Shown piece by piece: positions 55,158-64,000 of a stretch of DNA of 64,000 bases; position 1 is the stretch's first letter; every line of letters starts with the position of its first letter. The stretch spans positions 1,178,001 to 1,242,000 of the forward strand of contig JAUCEF010000005.1 of the NCBI GenBank assembly GCA_033558025.1. Direction: 5' to 3'. A model generated the notes under the pieces. The model made no database searches and was not told where the DNA came from. It was given only the letters and a program-made list of their open reading frames with translations. The stretch comes from Phytophthora sp. 'mugwort' (taxonomy: Eukaryota > Oomycota > Peronosporomycetes > Peronosporales > Peronosporaceae). A program made the translations under genes and the position numbers.

Positions 55158-57283
55158 GGGCTATTTCGGTCAGGTTGCTGGGACCAACAAGTGCTACCAG
55201 TATTTCTGAAAGCGTGAGAGTTGGGGGGGGGGCGGCTAGAATCAGAGTGAGCCGTCCCCCGCAGTTCGGGCGGATGGAGGCCACGTGGACCCCTCAACCG
55301 CCGTACGTCTGCTTATATTATTTAACTTTACTAATTCTATATTCCTCTAGATCCGCATCCTAGTGGCTACTTTTATAGCCAATTCGCATGCATCTATACT
55401 CAGTGGATGGTTAGTTCGTTCTGGAGATGGCAGATTTACCATTCTCCTGGAGGTTACACCACTACAAACAATCCATATGAAGTATCTAATGCTAGCATTA
55501 AAAAATAAGCGTTATACTCAACGGAAAGCAACGGATACGAGGCGACTGATACAGAAGCTGATCGCTATCACAGAAGACTATTTCATTTGTGCACCCCGTC
55601 CTGCATCCAGTGCTCGAACTTCTCCAGGTCAACCTTTTATCTGTCGGCTGTGAAATGGTGCGTGAGGAGAGCGCATCATGTCGGAATGCCGCCAAATGGC
55701 TGGATGGTGCGTACCAATGCATTTAGGTGTGCTTGCTCGTACTACATGAAGTTTTTATCGTGTGCACATCATCTGTGGGCTTGCGGCGTATAGTATAAGC
55801 ATTCCCGGGTAAATGGGGCTCATTAAAGTTTAGGGATCGTCGTGTTCGCCAATGGTTCACATACTCCAAATCCACTGGATGGATTTCCAAGTATGAGGAT
55901 GGCGCAGATGGCGTTGGTTGGAGACCTGGCTCAATTAGCACTATCCGTAGTATCTCGCACCGGAAACAAATGGCGACGGTGACATGTTGCTGGAAGAAGT
56001 ATGCAACACTTTTCCACTGAATTATGCTGAAGTACGCAGCGATTCCTGGGGCTATCACTTGGTACCAGTTTATCGTTTCCCCCAGCGGAGCTAGAACCGC
56101 TGTGAAATTCGACCGTCGCCCCAACACCTTCCAGTTTTGATATCGCATCATTACTGTCACCAGCGCCGGACGTGGATGAAGTATTACAATGGTCGCTAGA
56201 AATGGTATTTGATCCATATGAGCAGCAGAATGTAAATGCCTTATTGGGAGAGGGCTCACCGCCACCGGTCCAACGCATACGTTTAGAAGCCAGCGTGGAC
56301 GCCCCCCCCCCTCGCGTTAGATATTCAGTATTTGCTGCAATAGTGCTTTCGGGGTATGTAACTGGTCTAAGACTATGTGTGTTTGTTACTAAATGGACCA
56401 TGATTAATTTCAAACTGCTAGAAATTTTGCTGAGTTTTGTTTTTGAAGTGGTCCAGCTCACAAAATACACACCGATATCTGCGTAACACTGGCTCTCACA
56501 ACTCGTGCTTGTGATACTTTGCATTGTAGTTTCGTCTCCTAACACAAGATACATGAATCCTTCTCACTGTCAAGTTTCATTATAGAAATAACATATAAAC
56601 GGCCTGTTACGGCTGCGCTAATGGTTTCAAGTTCCACCCCAAGTTCCATAAGAACCACGCCCCCCAGTACCCCTTAAAGACACACTCAACTAACACCAGT
56701 AGCTGCTGCTACAAATGTTCGTGACTCATGTCCTCGGTAGACTATCGTGCCATCAGGACAAACGAATACTTGGGTAGTATCAATACAGCCACGTTACTGC
56801 TTGCGTCCTCTTCAACCCGACCAACCTCAGGCAATTACCGCCCATCACAGGATATCCGCTGACACCAGCACTGGCTCACAATAACCCGACCTTTCGCAAT
56901 TACCTGACACCTGCTCATAATAATATGACACGTGCTCACAATAATCTGACACCTGCTCACAATAATCTGACATCGGTTAAAAAATAATCTTACGCACCAG
57001 GGCCAGTTCACATTAAACTGAAATGTACGGTTCACTTCTAACCGATCGAGCGTACGGTTCCGGATGGCGCAGTTCATTCCGAATACGATGGTGGTCATAA
57101 GACACCGATAAAGGAACAATAGGCAAAAAAAATACAATGCTGGAAGCAACATCCGGAATGGAAGACGCAGGACGCCGTCCTGTGTATGTAATGAGACCAA
57201 CTCTTCTAAGCTGGAAGAATATATACTGGGATATAAATGCGCCGCCGAAGGGGGCTGGGGATCGCTTTCGTAGCCGGGGGGGG
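55158..57283. other. Mostly non-coding; possible short ORF
   Basis: An open plus-strand stretch at 56163-56486 (VDEVLQWSLEMVFDPYEQQN) may belong to the same lost gene as the peptidase downstream, but has no named domain. Minus-strand open stretches over the same bases look like shadows. It includes a 21-bp tandem repeat. Confidence 0.35.
56862..56975. repeat. 21-bp tandem repeat
   Basis: About five imperfect copies of TGACACCTGCTCACAATAATC; the last three are closest to the consensus. Confidence 0.8.
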
Positions 57284-58790
57284 GGGGGGTCCATACGTAC
57301 TGGCCGAGTACAAAGAAGCCGTACTTGAGTTCTTTGATACTTGTTTGCGTGAGGATGGACAAGTGTCGTATGCAGATGTGATGTCTATACAGTGGGGATA
57401 CGGCACTGGTTTCGAAAGACCCAGTGACGGATGGTGTTGGATTGGGTATGGTGGAGGCAATGTCGGAGAACACGTCCGTGCCGGAAAGAGAGGCTACGGT
57501 GGAAATCGTTGAGGCGTGTCTGGCGCACACCACAAAGGAGGCACACGCGCCAGAACCGAGGACAACATGGTTGAGGAAATGGCGGATGACGCGGCTGAAT
57601 CGGTGGAGGATACTACGACGTAGAACGTCGACGGCGAATGTGCCCAGCAGAGCATAGTAATTGAAAGGCCGGCGAAGCGTGCAAAGCTAATCCTAAACCC
57701 TTTGGATTTTATGCTGCGAAAAAGCCCACGGACTGTGCAGCGAGTTTGTTCGAGGGCTTTCGGGAGTATACGTTTTTACAGAAGTTTTGAGATAGTAGCT
57801 TACCCGCTGAAGCGGTTGACACCAAGCGCGATAACACCGTCCGACGGAGTGAGCCGTTTTCTTCCAAAGCCGGTAATTGCACGCTGCGATGCAAAAGTGA
57901 CTGGAGTGCAAGATAAGACGGCAGGTCTAGCTGAAAAGGATGTCGCGGTAAAGATTAGCGACGTGCGGATCATCACAATGCGATCGATTGCTACAATGAA
58001 GAGCTGGTACAGGGGGATAAAGGCTTTTGAAGTCTTGGACCAGGCCTTGGAATTCATTGCAAGGGTCGACTTTGATATTGCCATCAATCAAGCAATTCGT
58101 GTGTTGAGAGACAACCGGTTCGAGGAGCGTTTGAAGGCTTTACCGATATTCGCGGATCAGGTACTGTACCGTGCTGAATTGCTGCGTTATGTCCGTGGTG
58201 CTTACATCGTGAATTTGTTTGATTTTGCAAGATGAAGAATCTTGATCTCGTATGAAGAAGCACTCTCGCTGATATCACGCTAAACTACCTGCTCAAGCAT
58301 TTATTTGGGGGTCGATCGGACGTTGTATTGATTGATACAACGACTTTCTCCATCGTGGTCGATGGAAACATCGCTATCGCCGAGGGGATTCTCGAGGGCT
58401 TGTTTTTTGCTTTGTCGGCGGAAACGGTGCTCGTGCCGATTAACTATGACAGCATACACTGGTGCGGCATGATGATAAACTTATCTGAGGTGAAGGTGCA
58501 TATTTACGACCAAATGTGCTCTAGTCTTGCCAAGAGTGTCAAGAAGGTTGCTCAGAATTTCTGCCACTGCTTCCGCCACCGTCAAAGGATAAGAAGCGCT
58601 ACCACATTATGCCGTATGAGTGTGGCTTTGGCGTGCAAGTAGACCCTACAACTATGGATATTCGTGCTGGTAGCGTTCGAGATGGTGTGCGACTCCTGCA
58701 CACCTGGCAAGCTGAGTCGAAGGCTTCTAAGGTACCTGCGTTACAAATATCTACCAATGTGCTTCTATACGCACTTCGCACCTCTTGAAA
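57284..58790 (+). pseudogene. ULP1-type cysteine peptidase, inactivated
   Basis: An N-terminal part (LAEYKEAVLEFFDTCLREDG, VSYADVMSIQWGYGTGFE) is followed after frame changes by an open stretch 57702-58235 (FDIAINQAIRVLRDNRFEER) and then the peptidase domain: LVPINYDSIHWCGMMINLSE with the catalytic His at 58457, VHIYDQMCSS with Asp at 58508, and GFGVQVD with the oxyanion Gln near 58636. The nucleophile block should read SYNCG; here it is PYNYG (TAT at 58653), so Cys is replaced by Tyr. The remaining helix (IFVLVAFEMVCDSCTPGKLS) lies in another frame. ULP1-type peptidases occur in MULEs and in Polintons as well as in hosts, so position near the right end of the giant element is suggestive, not decisive. 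Confidence 0.7.
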
Positions 58791-58800
58791 TACACGAATG

Positions 58801-59204
58801 CTAGTCTTGCGATCGAAGCTGCGCACATAACTCCAGAGCCAGTTCCGATTCACGTAGCAGAGATGCCGCAAATTCGTCGATCCCGGTAGGGGATGTACGG
58901 CATTCGATAGAGCGTGGATAAGTTAGGCAATATGCGCCGCTTATCAGTAAAACCGAGTGTAGATTCATATCCGTGAAGCTTTGCTTTGATCCCAACCGCC
59001 CAAATCCGATCCACCTTACAGATACTGCCGCAAGCTTGTCAACTGCGATCTGTCCGCCCGTGAGTGAGGTACTATATCGCCTTGTCTGCGCATCATAGTG
59101 CAATGTCTTTGTAAGAAAAAGTCTTTGCTGTCGGCTGGTTGCAAGTGTTTGCTGGAGCCGAATTGATGTCTACTGGCGGCTTTTACGCACCGAGATATTG
59201 GCAT
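58801..59204 (-). pseudogene. Unrecognised minus-strand coding remnant
   Basis: Two open stretches (59204-59016 and 59103-58801) join across a frame change near 59090 to give a plausible single reading (KLAAVSVRWIGFGRLGSKQS). No family recognised. The region from 59205 to 59540 has nothing supported. Confidence 0.35.
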
Positions 59205-59539
59205 TTGAAAAAAAAGTACCCGTTCTTTGAAGTTGCATGGTCAAAATCCAAGCTTTATGCTTTGTGTAAGTAAAATGATGCGCGTAATTCCAACGCTTCA
59301 TAGACTTACACATGGAGACGAAACGTCATGATGGAGTCGAGCCTTGAAAATAATGCCCATCATTTCCTCTGCTTATCAGCATCCGATACTGCTGCAGGAA
59401 ATTTACTTATTGAATGAATTCAGCACCTGTCCTTGAATTTCGAATTTGTACACACCTTACCATTTTTCACTATATAGTTGCACATCGGTAAACATATCGA
59501 AAACTTGTTTATATACTTAGTAGCTTATCCTTCAGGATT

Positions 59540-59605
59540 GACTTAATTTTAACTTTCGTTGTAGATTATCTATAGCTTATGCGACAACGTGCAACGTATT
59601 ATGTA
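59540..59605 (-). repeat. Inner piece of the right terminal inverted repeat
   Basis: The minus strand reads GCACGTTGTCGCATAAGCTA then TAGATAATCTA, matching 25675-25700. It is separated from the outer piece by the pogo-like element at 59606-61176. Confidence 0.8.
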
Positions 59606-61176
59606 CAGCAAAAGCCATCACTTCCGGTATCGTGGTCCGACCACATCATGGGCTTTGCAATTACTTTATAAGCTTAGAGACTCAGCTCTGCAGCACGGAT
59701 GATAATATCTTCTACCTCTAAATCCTGCCCGTAGCTGGATTCCTCCTTGCCCCTCTCATCTGCTCCATTGAAGACAATGCCAGTGTGCCGGAAACAATTT
59801 TCAATTGTAGCCTTAGCGTGCAGCTCCTGCCAGATTTCTTTACTCCAGCTCATTGCCTGGAGCTGGTCGGCCTTGTACACGTCGCCCTTCTTTGATCTCC
59901 TCTGCGCGCTTAATCTTCTCATACACCCATCAAAGCTGCTTCCTACGGTAAGCACGCTTGAAGGCGGCTATTATTCCTGCGTCCATAGGCTGTAGGAAAG
60001 CAGTCATGTTCGGTGGCAGAAACTCTAGGCGAACATTGGTACATACCATCTCACCAATATTTGTGCGAGGAAGCATTGTCGACTAGCAACAAGATGTGCC
60101 GTCTAGACGCCCGCATGCCGCGATCGAGGTTGAGCAGCCATTCGCGGAAAATCATGACACGTCATCCATGCTTTTTGGTTGGCCTTGTAGTCGAAGCCGA
60201 GCTGGACAGCTGTGCGCTTTCTTGAAGCAGTAGGTCTGCTTGGCGCGACCCAAAAATAGCGGAGGCAGCGCGTCGGAGCCGTCGACATTTGCGGTGAGCA
60301 CGATAGTGATTCGTATCTTATTTTTCTTCACTCCGCGGGTGTCTCTCGTGCAGATGGAGCGGGTGGATGCCATAGCGTAGCATAGGCCCGTTTCAAATAT
60401 GCTGTAAACATCTTGAGGAGCGTATTAATCTGTTAGGTCCAGTAGCTGCCCCCTTCCTAGATAAACAGCAGACGTATCGATGGATGCAGCTTCGCCATGA
60501 CGCTGTCGATAGCGTAGAGCGTGGCGGCGCTCGAACCCAGTGAGCCATCCATCAGAGAACTTTAAGTCCCATGCGTCACAGAGCTCCTTCTGCAGGTCCT
60601 GTGCCTTCATCCTGATCAACTCCTTTGAAAGACACACGCTCTGGGCCTCGACGTACTGGTTCCACGCCCAGAGGTTTTGATCTAGCGCCAAAGACGTAAC
60701 TTCCAGCGGCTTGCGGCGCTTGCTGTCGCCGTACGCCTCGCTCAGGATGGCAGGAGCCGCTCGCAGGATGTTGGAGATCGTCGTCTGGGCAAGTGTCTGC
60801 TTGAGCTTGAAGGCAAGCTTTGCCCACGCGGCAAGCTGGTGCTGGGTCTTGTCTGGGCACTCGGCCGCCTTCTGGATGAGGTGCCGCTCCTGGTAGATCC
60901 TCATCCAGGCCCCCATAACGCGTTGCGGGTGCAACACGGCTCCGATTCAGTTGTGGAAGTGGGCCTGACAACGAGTGTGAAGTGGGCGTCGTACGACTGG
61001 CGGGTGGCGTGGGAGCAGTGACTGGCGGGCGGCGTGGGTGCAGTGCTGCTCCTGCGTCGTGCGCTTTTACTGGTGGACGTGAGCTCCCGCCCAAACTCAA
61101 ATCCTTCCTAAAGCGATTATATCATTCGAAGGAGGATATTAGTTGTGACTAGCACCGGAAGTGATAGCTTGTACTG
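59606..61176 (-). mobile_element. Pogo/Tigger-like transposon inserted in the right terminal repeat
   Basis: Ends: left CAGCAAAAGCCATCACTTCC, right (reversed) CAGTACAAGCTATCACTTCC, 20 of 23 positions equal over the repeat, each flanked by TA. Minus-strand transposase: DNA-binding part with QHQLAAWAKLAFKLKQTLAQ and TTISNILRAAP, CENP-B-type KFSDGWLTGFERRHALRYRQ, then KKNKIRITIVLTANVDGSDA with LPPLFLGRAKQ, LLVDNASSHK (second Asp), FLQPMDAGIIAAFKRAYRRK (third Asp) and a C-terminal EDIIIRAAEL. Stops and a frameshift break it. Length 1571 bp. It differs from the pogo-like copies at 23.5 and 41 kb in ends and in sequence. Confidence 0.87.
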
Positions 61177-61353
61177 TACCCTTTTACTCTAACCGTATCG
61201 AATGTCTCGTCGAAAACAACAGCTGGATACGGTATTAGAAATGTTTAGAGACGGTTAGAAACGTTTTTTATATACTCTCAATATATATATTTTTTTAAGG
61301 TAAGAACTAAGGGGAATCAAAAACGTACACCTAATGTTCTAGAAGTTACTTCT
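61177..61353 (-). repeat. Outer piece of the right terminal inverted repeat of the giant element
   Basis: Inverted relative of 25475-25645. It ends TTACTTCT directly before the target duplication GCCGTG. Confidence 0.87.
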
Positions 61354-61359
61354 GCCGTG
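61354..61359. other. Right target-site duplication GCCGTG
   Basis: Identical to 25469-25474; it re-enters the tetraspanin reading frame. Confidence 0.85.
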
Positions 61360-62149
61360 TTTGTGCGTCACACGGGGTAGGTAAGGTCATTCAGGCGTAC
61401 TGGTTTCCGATCGATGGACTTCGCTCATCTGCGTGGCCGGTGTAGTCATGGGCGTGGCAGCGTTCGGAACAGTGGCGGCGCTGTGTCGCTGGAGAGCGGG
61501 GCTCTGATACTACATGATTTTCGTGATACTCGTGCTGCTGCTCTTCGCCCTCTTGGGCGTCTGCTCCTTCCTGCTCTGGAGCATGTTTTCTGACCGGGAG
61601 GACGACGCGTAACCGGCCAGCAGTAGTGAGGCGGACGTCAAGGGAGACTTCGACCAGGTTTAATGCTACGCGCAGGGTGTGTATATCTGCATGAAGGCTC
61701 GGTCTCCGATGCGCTGACATGTTCGCACCCGACCTGAATTCGACCATCGCGACGCTACTCGAGAACGTGACTGGCGGCGTTAACACACTTTGCGACGTCT
61801 ATTTGAGCGACTATGAAGAGCTCGCAGACGTTTGCAGTGGATGCGATAAAGTGCGCGAGTCAAGCACTTCTCGTCCGTTACTGAATGGTCCAGGAACGAG
61901 TGCGAACCCGATCCGCAAACTTCGGGGTGGTGTGGCAATTTCTTTCTCGATGAGAGTGCTGTAAACATCAGCACATGGATAACACCTAATACACACTGCC
62001 GCAGCGCATTTCTCGACCTTGTTAGCAACTACTCACTGTACCTGGCAATCGGCAGTGTCATCGTCGTCATCGGCTCGGTGGCAGTTAATATCATGTCGTG
62101 GTATCTGCGGCGTCGCGACATGTACCATTTCTATGAGGTCTACTATTAG
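61354..62149 (+). pseudogene. 3' part of the tetraspanin gene split by the giant element
   Basis: It resumes AVFVRHTG, then a TAG where intact copies have Trp, then VIQAYWFPIDGL after a frame change. Later blocks are VAALCRWRAGL (end of membrane helix 2), CYAQGVYIC (extracellular loop), SDYEELADVCSGCDK and the fourth helix region (LYLAIGSVIVVIGS) with stop at 62147. Many stops and frameshifts show that this half has decayed for some time since the insertion. The Cys pattern follows the intact copy at 62583. Confidence 0.87.
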
Positions 62150-62582
62150 TGCATATAGAAAAAATCCTTGTGTACAAATAAAAGTGTTGATTCACCGCGA
62201 ATTGATGCCTATTACCGCCCTGGCCTCAACGCGCTGGCCATATTTCCAGCCTAGCTAGGTTCGGAACCATCCATTCAGCCCTCTACGCTGTACTTATTAG
62301 CGCAGGGTTGGCTACTTAAGACATCTCCGCATCTCCGTGGTTCCTTTAAGACTGATAGAGTCTTCATCATCGGTTCGAGCCACACCGTCTAGCAAGAATG
62401 CAAGGTCAGTGCTGAAACGTTGAGTGTTAGTGGCTTCTGGATACGTTGATGGATACCGGTATAATGTCATCACCCACGAAAAGGTGCTCTCTGGTCAGCG
62501 ATGGCATGGTGTACGAACACTTCGCATGTTGTCATTATTTATCGAGCGCGCTCACCAAAAACAGCCGAGAATTAAAGTCAGC
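62150..62582. other. Intergenic between tetraspanin copies
   Basis: No gene. The frame of the next tetraspanin is open upstream to 62424, but similarity to the other copies starts only at the ATG at 62583. Confidence 0.5.
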
Positions 62583-63506
62583 ATGGGGCTCTGTTCCTGT
62601 CTAGCCAAGTGTGTTAGTGAGTTGATTCTTCTCGCGATCAACTGTATCCTGGCATTGGGTGGCGCACTGGTGCTTTACGTCGGGATTTACTTGCGGCATA
62701 CGGGCTGGGTTGAAGTGATTCAGGGGTATTGGTCTCCGATTGACGGCATCCTCACTGCTCTTATTATCGTCGGCAGTGTCGTTATCGGGTTGGCAGTATT
62801 CGGCTGCATTGCGGCATTATGTCGTTGGCGCTTCGGACTGTGCATCTACGCGAGTGTTGTTCTTCTATTCTTCGTCTTGTTCGTGATAGTAGCCGTGGCA
62901 GCCTTCCTGCTACGGCATCGCGCCGACGACTGGGAAGACTCGACGTACCCAGCCAGCAGCGACGAAGAATCCGTGAAAGAAAACTTCGACCAAGTATACT
63001 GCTACGCGCAAGGCGAGTACATCTGCAACCAGGCATCAGTCTCGGACGCGCTCACGATGTTTGTCCCGACACTGGACTCGTCCATTATATCACTTTTCGA
63101 TAACATGACTGGCGGTGTCAACGCCCTCTGCGACGACTACTTGGGCGACTACGACGAGCTCTCGCGTGTGTGCGATGGCTGCGACCAAGCGCGGCAATTC
63201 AAAAGTTTGTCGTCCGTAGCGTCATGGGCAAATGATCGTTGCCCGAGGACATCGGAGACGCTGATTTGGTGTGGGGTTTTCCTCAGCACGGAAGACACGA
63301 CCAGCTCGTCCGGGACGGCTCCGTATTCAGAATGCCGCACGGAATTTCTGGATCTCGTGGAGAAATACGCGCTTTGGCTCGGCATCGGCAGCATCATCGT
63401 GTGTGCCGGCGCACTCATGGTGGTCACCTTTGCCTGCATCTTGCGGCATCGCGACCGGCGCCCCGCTTCGCCGCTTCAAACGCACTCGGCATACGGACGG
63501 TTCTAG
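62583..63506 (+). CDS. Tetraspanin, 307 aa
   Basis: Intact exon; the ATG at 62583 is chosen because the N-terminus (MGLCSCLAKCVSELILLAIN) aligns with the split copy and the copy at 63891. Helices at about residues 12-34, 56-80, 87-110 and 262-287. The large loop carries VYCYAQGEYICNQ, ALCDDYLG, VCDGCDQ, RCPRT, WCGVF and ECRTEF, the same Cys order as the tetraspanin at 21503. Two N-terminal cysteines next to the first helix could be palmitoylated, as in tetraspanins generally. Membrane organiser; substrate or partners unknown. Confidence 0.88.
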   Translation: MGLCSCLAKCVSELILLAINCILALGGALVLYVGIYLRHTGWVEVIQGYWSPIDGILTALIIVGSVVIGLAVFGCIAALCRWRFGLCIYASVVLLFFVLFVIVAVAAFLLRHRADDWEDSTYPASSDEESVKENFDQVYCYAQGEYICNQASVSDALTMFVPTLDSSIISLFDNMTGGVNALCDDYLGDYDELSRVCDGCDQARQFKSLSSVASWANDRCPRTSETLIWCGVFLSTEDTTSSSGTAPYSECRTEFLDLVEKYALWLGIGSIIVCAGALMVVTFACILRHRDRRPASPLQTHSAYGRF

Positions 63507-63890
63507 GCCGTTACCAAGGACTACGAACTTCGTCTAACATCTATATATCAATATACATTACTATATGTACTACGGTACTCGCATGGCATTTCTACGAGAG
63601 GTTTTGCATCCACGCTCCCAGTCTGGCGGTCGACGCGGCACCTTGTTCTATGCCTCCATTGGCTGCACAACCTCCGGGAACGGCGAGCCGATCCCATTCC
63701 TGAAAATCCGGTCGGAAGCTTTCGCGTCTCTCCCTGCTACAACACATATCGTACTTAGCAGACAACATCTCCTAAATCACCTAAAGTTCATTCATGTCGT
63801 CCTGCAGCAATTAATACCAGATCACTGTGGCGATTGTCGCGTAAGGCATGATCAGCAGCCATTCTTCAATTTGCGTCGACTACGTAAAGC
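63507..63890. other. Intergenic between tetraspanin copies
   Basis: Probably promoter and leader of the next copy. An open stretch at 63565-63939 lies in a different frame from that gene and is judged a shadow. Confidence 0.5.
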
Positions 63891-64000
63891 ATGGGAAGTT
63901 GCCAATGCTTGGGGAAATGCGCGACACAGCTCATCCTGATCGCCATTAACTGTGTGCTGGCGATCGGCGCTGCCTTGGTGCTATATGTGGGTATTTACAT
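63891..64000 (+). CDS. Tetraspanin, 5' end only (runs off the window)
   Basis: ATG at 63891 opens MGSCQCLGKCATQLILIAIN, then CVLAIGAALVLYVGIY, equivalent to the first membrane helix of the copies at 25369 and 62583. The frame is open to the last base, so the gene continues beyond the window. Third tandem copy on this side of the cluster. Confidence 0.85.
   Translation, partial: MGSCQCLGKCATQLILIAINCVLAIGAALVLYVGIY

Larger units (their letters stand above)
25475..61353. mobile_element. Giant (35.9 kb) terminal-inverted-repeat element inserted in a tetraspanin gene
   Basis: The segment begins AGTAGTATTAAAACACTACG and ends with the inverted relative AGAAGTAACTTCTAGAACAT (read on the minus strand). 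The homology continues inward for about 225 bp, including GTATCCAGCTGTTGTTTTCG in both copies. Both sides are flanked by GCCGTG, and removing the element plus one copy restores the tetraspanin frame. Inside are a Tc1-like piece, a LINE, a SINE-like tRNA, hAT, MULE, two pogo-like copies, a Tc1/IS630-type transposase, two gypsy elements, an intact EF-hand-like gene, a Cys-His-Asp peptidase-like ORF and a dead ULP1-type peptidase. Size, 6-bp duplication and AG ends fit Polinton/Maverick, but no polymerase B, ATPase or capsid gene was seen; IS3EU- or Dada-like elements also make 6-bp duplications. The class is unresolved; the unit itself is well supported. Confidence 0.8.

Noticed and set aside
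55931..56554. 207-codon minus-strand ORF
   Set aside because: Low-complexity Ser/Thr/Gly reading without any motif; the plus strand is equally or more plausible, and neither is certain.
57237..57512. Poly-glycine-initiated plus-strand ORF as a separate gene
   Set aside because: The useful part (YKEAVLEFFDTC) appears to be the N-terminal piece of the frameshifted ULP1-type gene.
25475..61353. Idea that the split tetraspanin is an assembly chimera
   Set aside because: A chance join would not produce matching 6-bp flanks, inverted terminal repeats and a frame restored across the join. It still deserves long-read confirmation.
25475..61353. Calling the giant element a confirmed Polinton/Maverick
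   Set aside because: No polymerase B, packaging ATPase or capsid gene could be read, and other superfamilies also make 6-bp duplications.
1..64000. CRISPR arrays, riboswitches, bacterial promoters, rRNA
   Set aside because: None seen; the gene structure is eukaryotic with spliceosomal introns.

Overview
The window looks like nuclear DNA of an oomycete, most like Phytophthora or a relative. That is an inference: the host genes are compact, with short GT-AG introns and GC-rich third positions; they lie only a few hundred bases apart; and they are embedded in decayed Ty3/gypsy, LINE, hAT, MULE, pogo and Tc1/IS630-type elements. There is no bacterial operon structure and no CRISPR array.

Layout. 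0-10 kb is mostly mobile DNA: remnants of an unidentified minus-strand host gene at the left edge, a decayed plus-strand Ty3/gypsy element (1.6-6.0 kb), an LTR-like stretch (7.8-8.3 kb), a host-like exon and a decayed hAT element. 10-22.4 kb is a gene-dense host block: a coiled-coil protein, the 8-exon CTD phosphatase FCP1, a small acidic-tailed protein, a tail-anchored TPR protein, a small basic protein, eIF3 subunit K, the ribosome-biogenesis WD40 protein UTP15, a scrap of a PDR-type ABC transporter and an intact tetraspanin. 23.5-25.2 kb is a pogo-like transposon with matching inverted ends and TA target duplications.

The main finding is in 25.4-62.1 kb. A tetraspanin gene is cut in two. 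Its first 35 codons lie at 25369-25474 and the rest at 61354-62149. The 35.9 kb between them starts and ends with inverted copies of one sequence of about 225 bp and is flanked on both sides by the same six bases, GCCGTG. Removing the insert and one copy of the six bases restores the tetraspanin reading frame across the join. So 25475-61353 is one giant terminal-inverted-repeat element with a 6-bp target duplication. It has since been filled by later insertions (LINE, gypsy, hAT, MULE, pogo, Tc1-like), and one pogo element even sits inside its right terminal repeat. Size, 6-bp duplication and ends beginning AG recall Polinton/Maverick elements, but I found no DNA polymerase B, packaging ATPase or capsid gene, so the class is open. 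Non-routine contents are an intact four-exon EF-hand-like protein with six GYG repeats, a Cys-His-Asp peptidase-like ORF, and a dead ULP1-type cysteine peptidase near the right end.

61.4-64 kb continues the tetraspanin cluster: the broken copy, an intact copy, and the start of another running off the window. With the intact copy at 21.5-22.4 kb the window holds four tetraspanin genes, so the giant element landed inside a tandem tetraspanin family.
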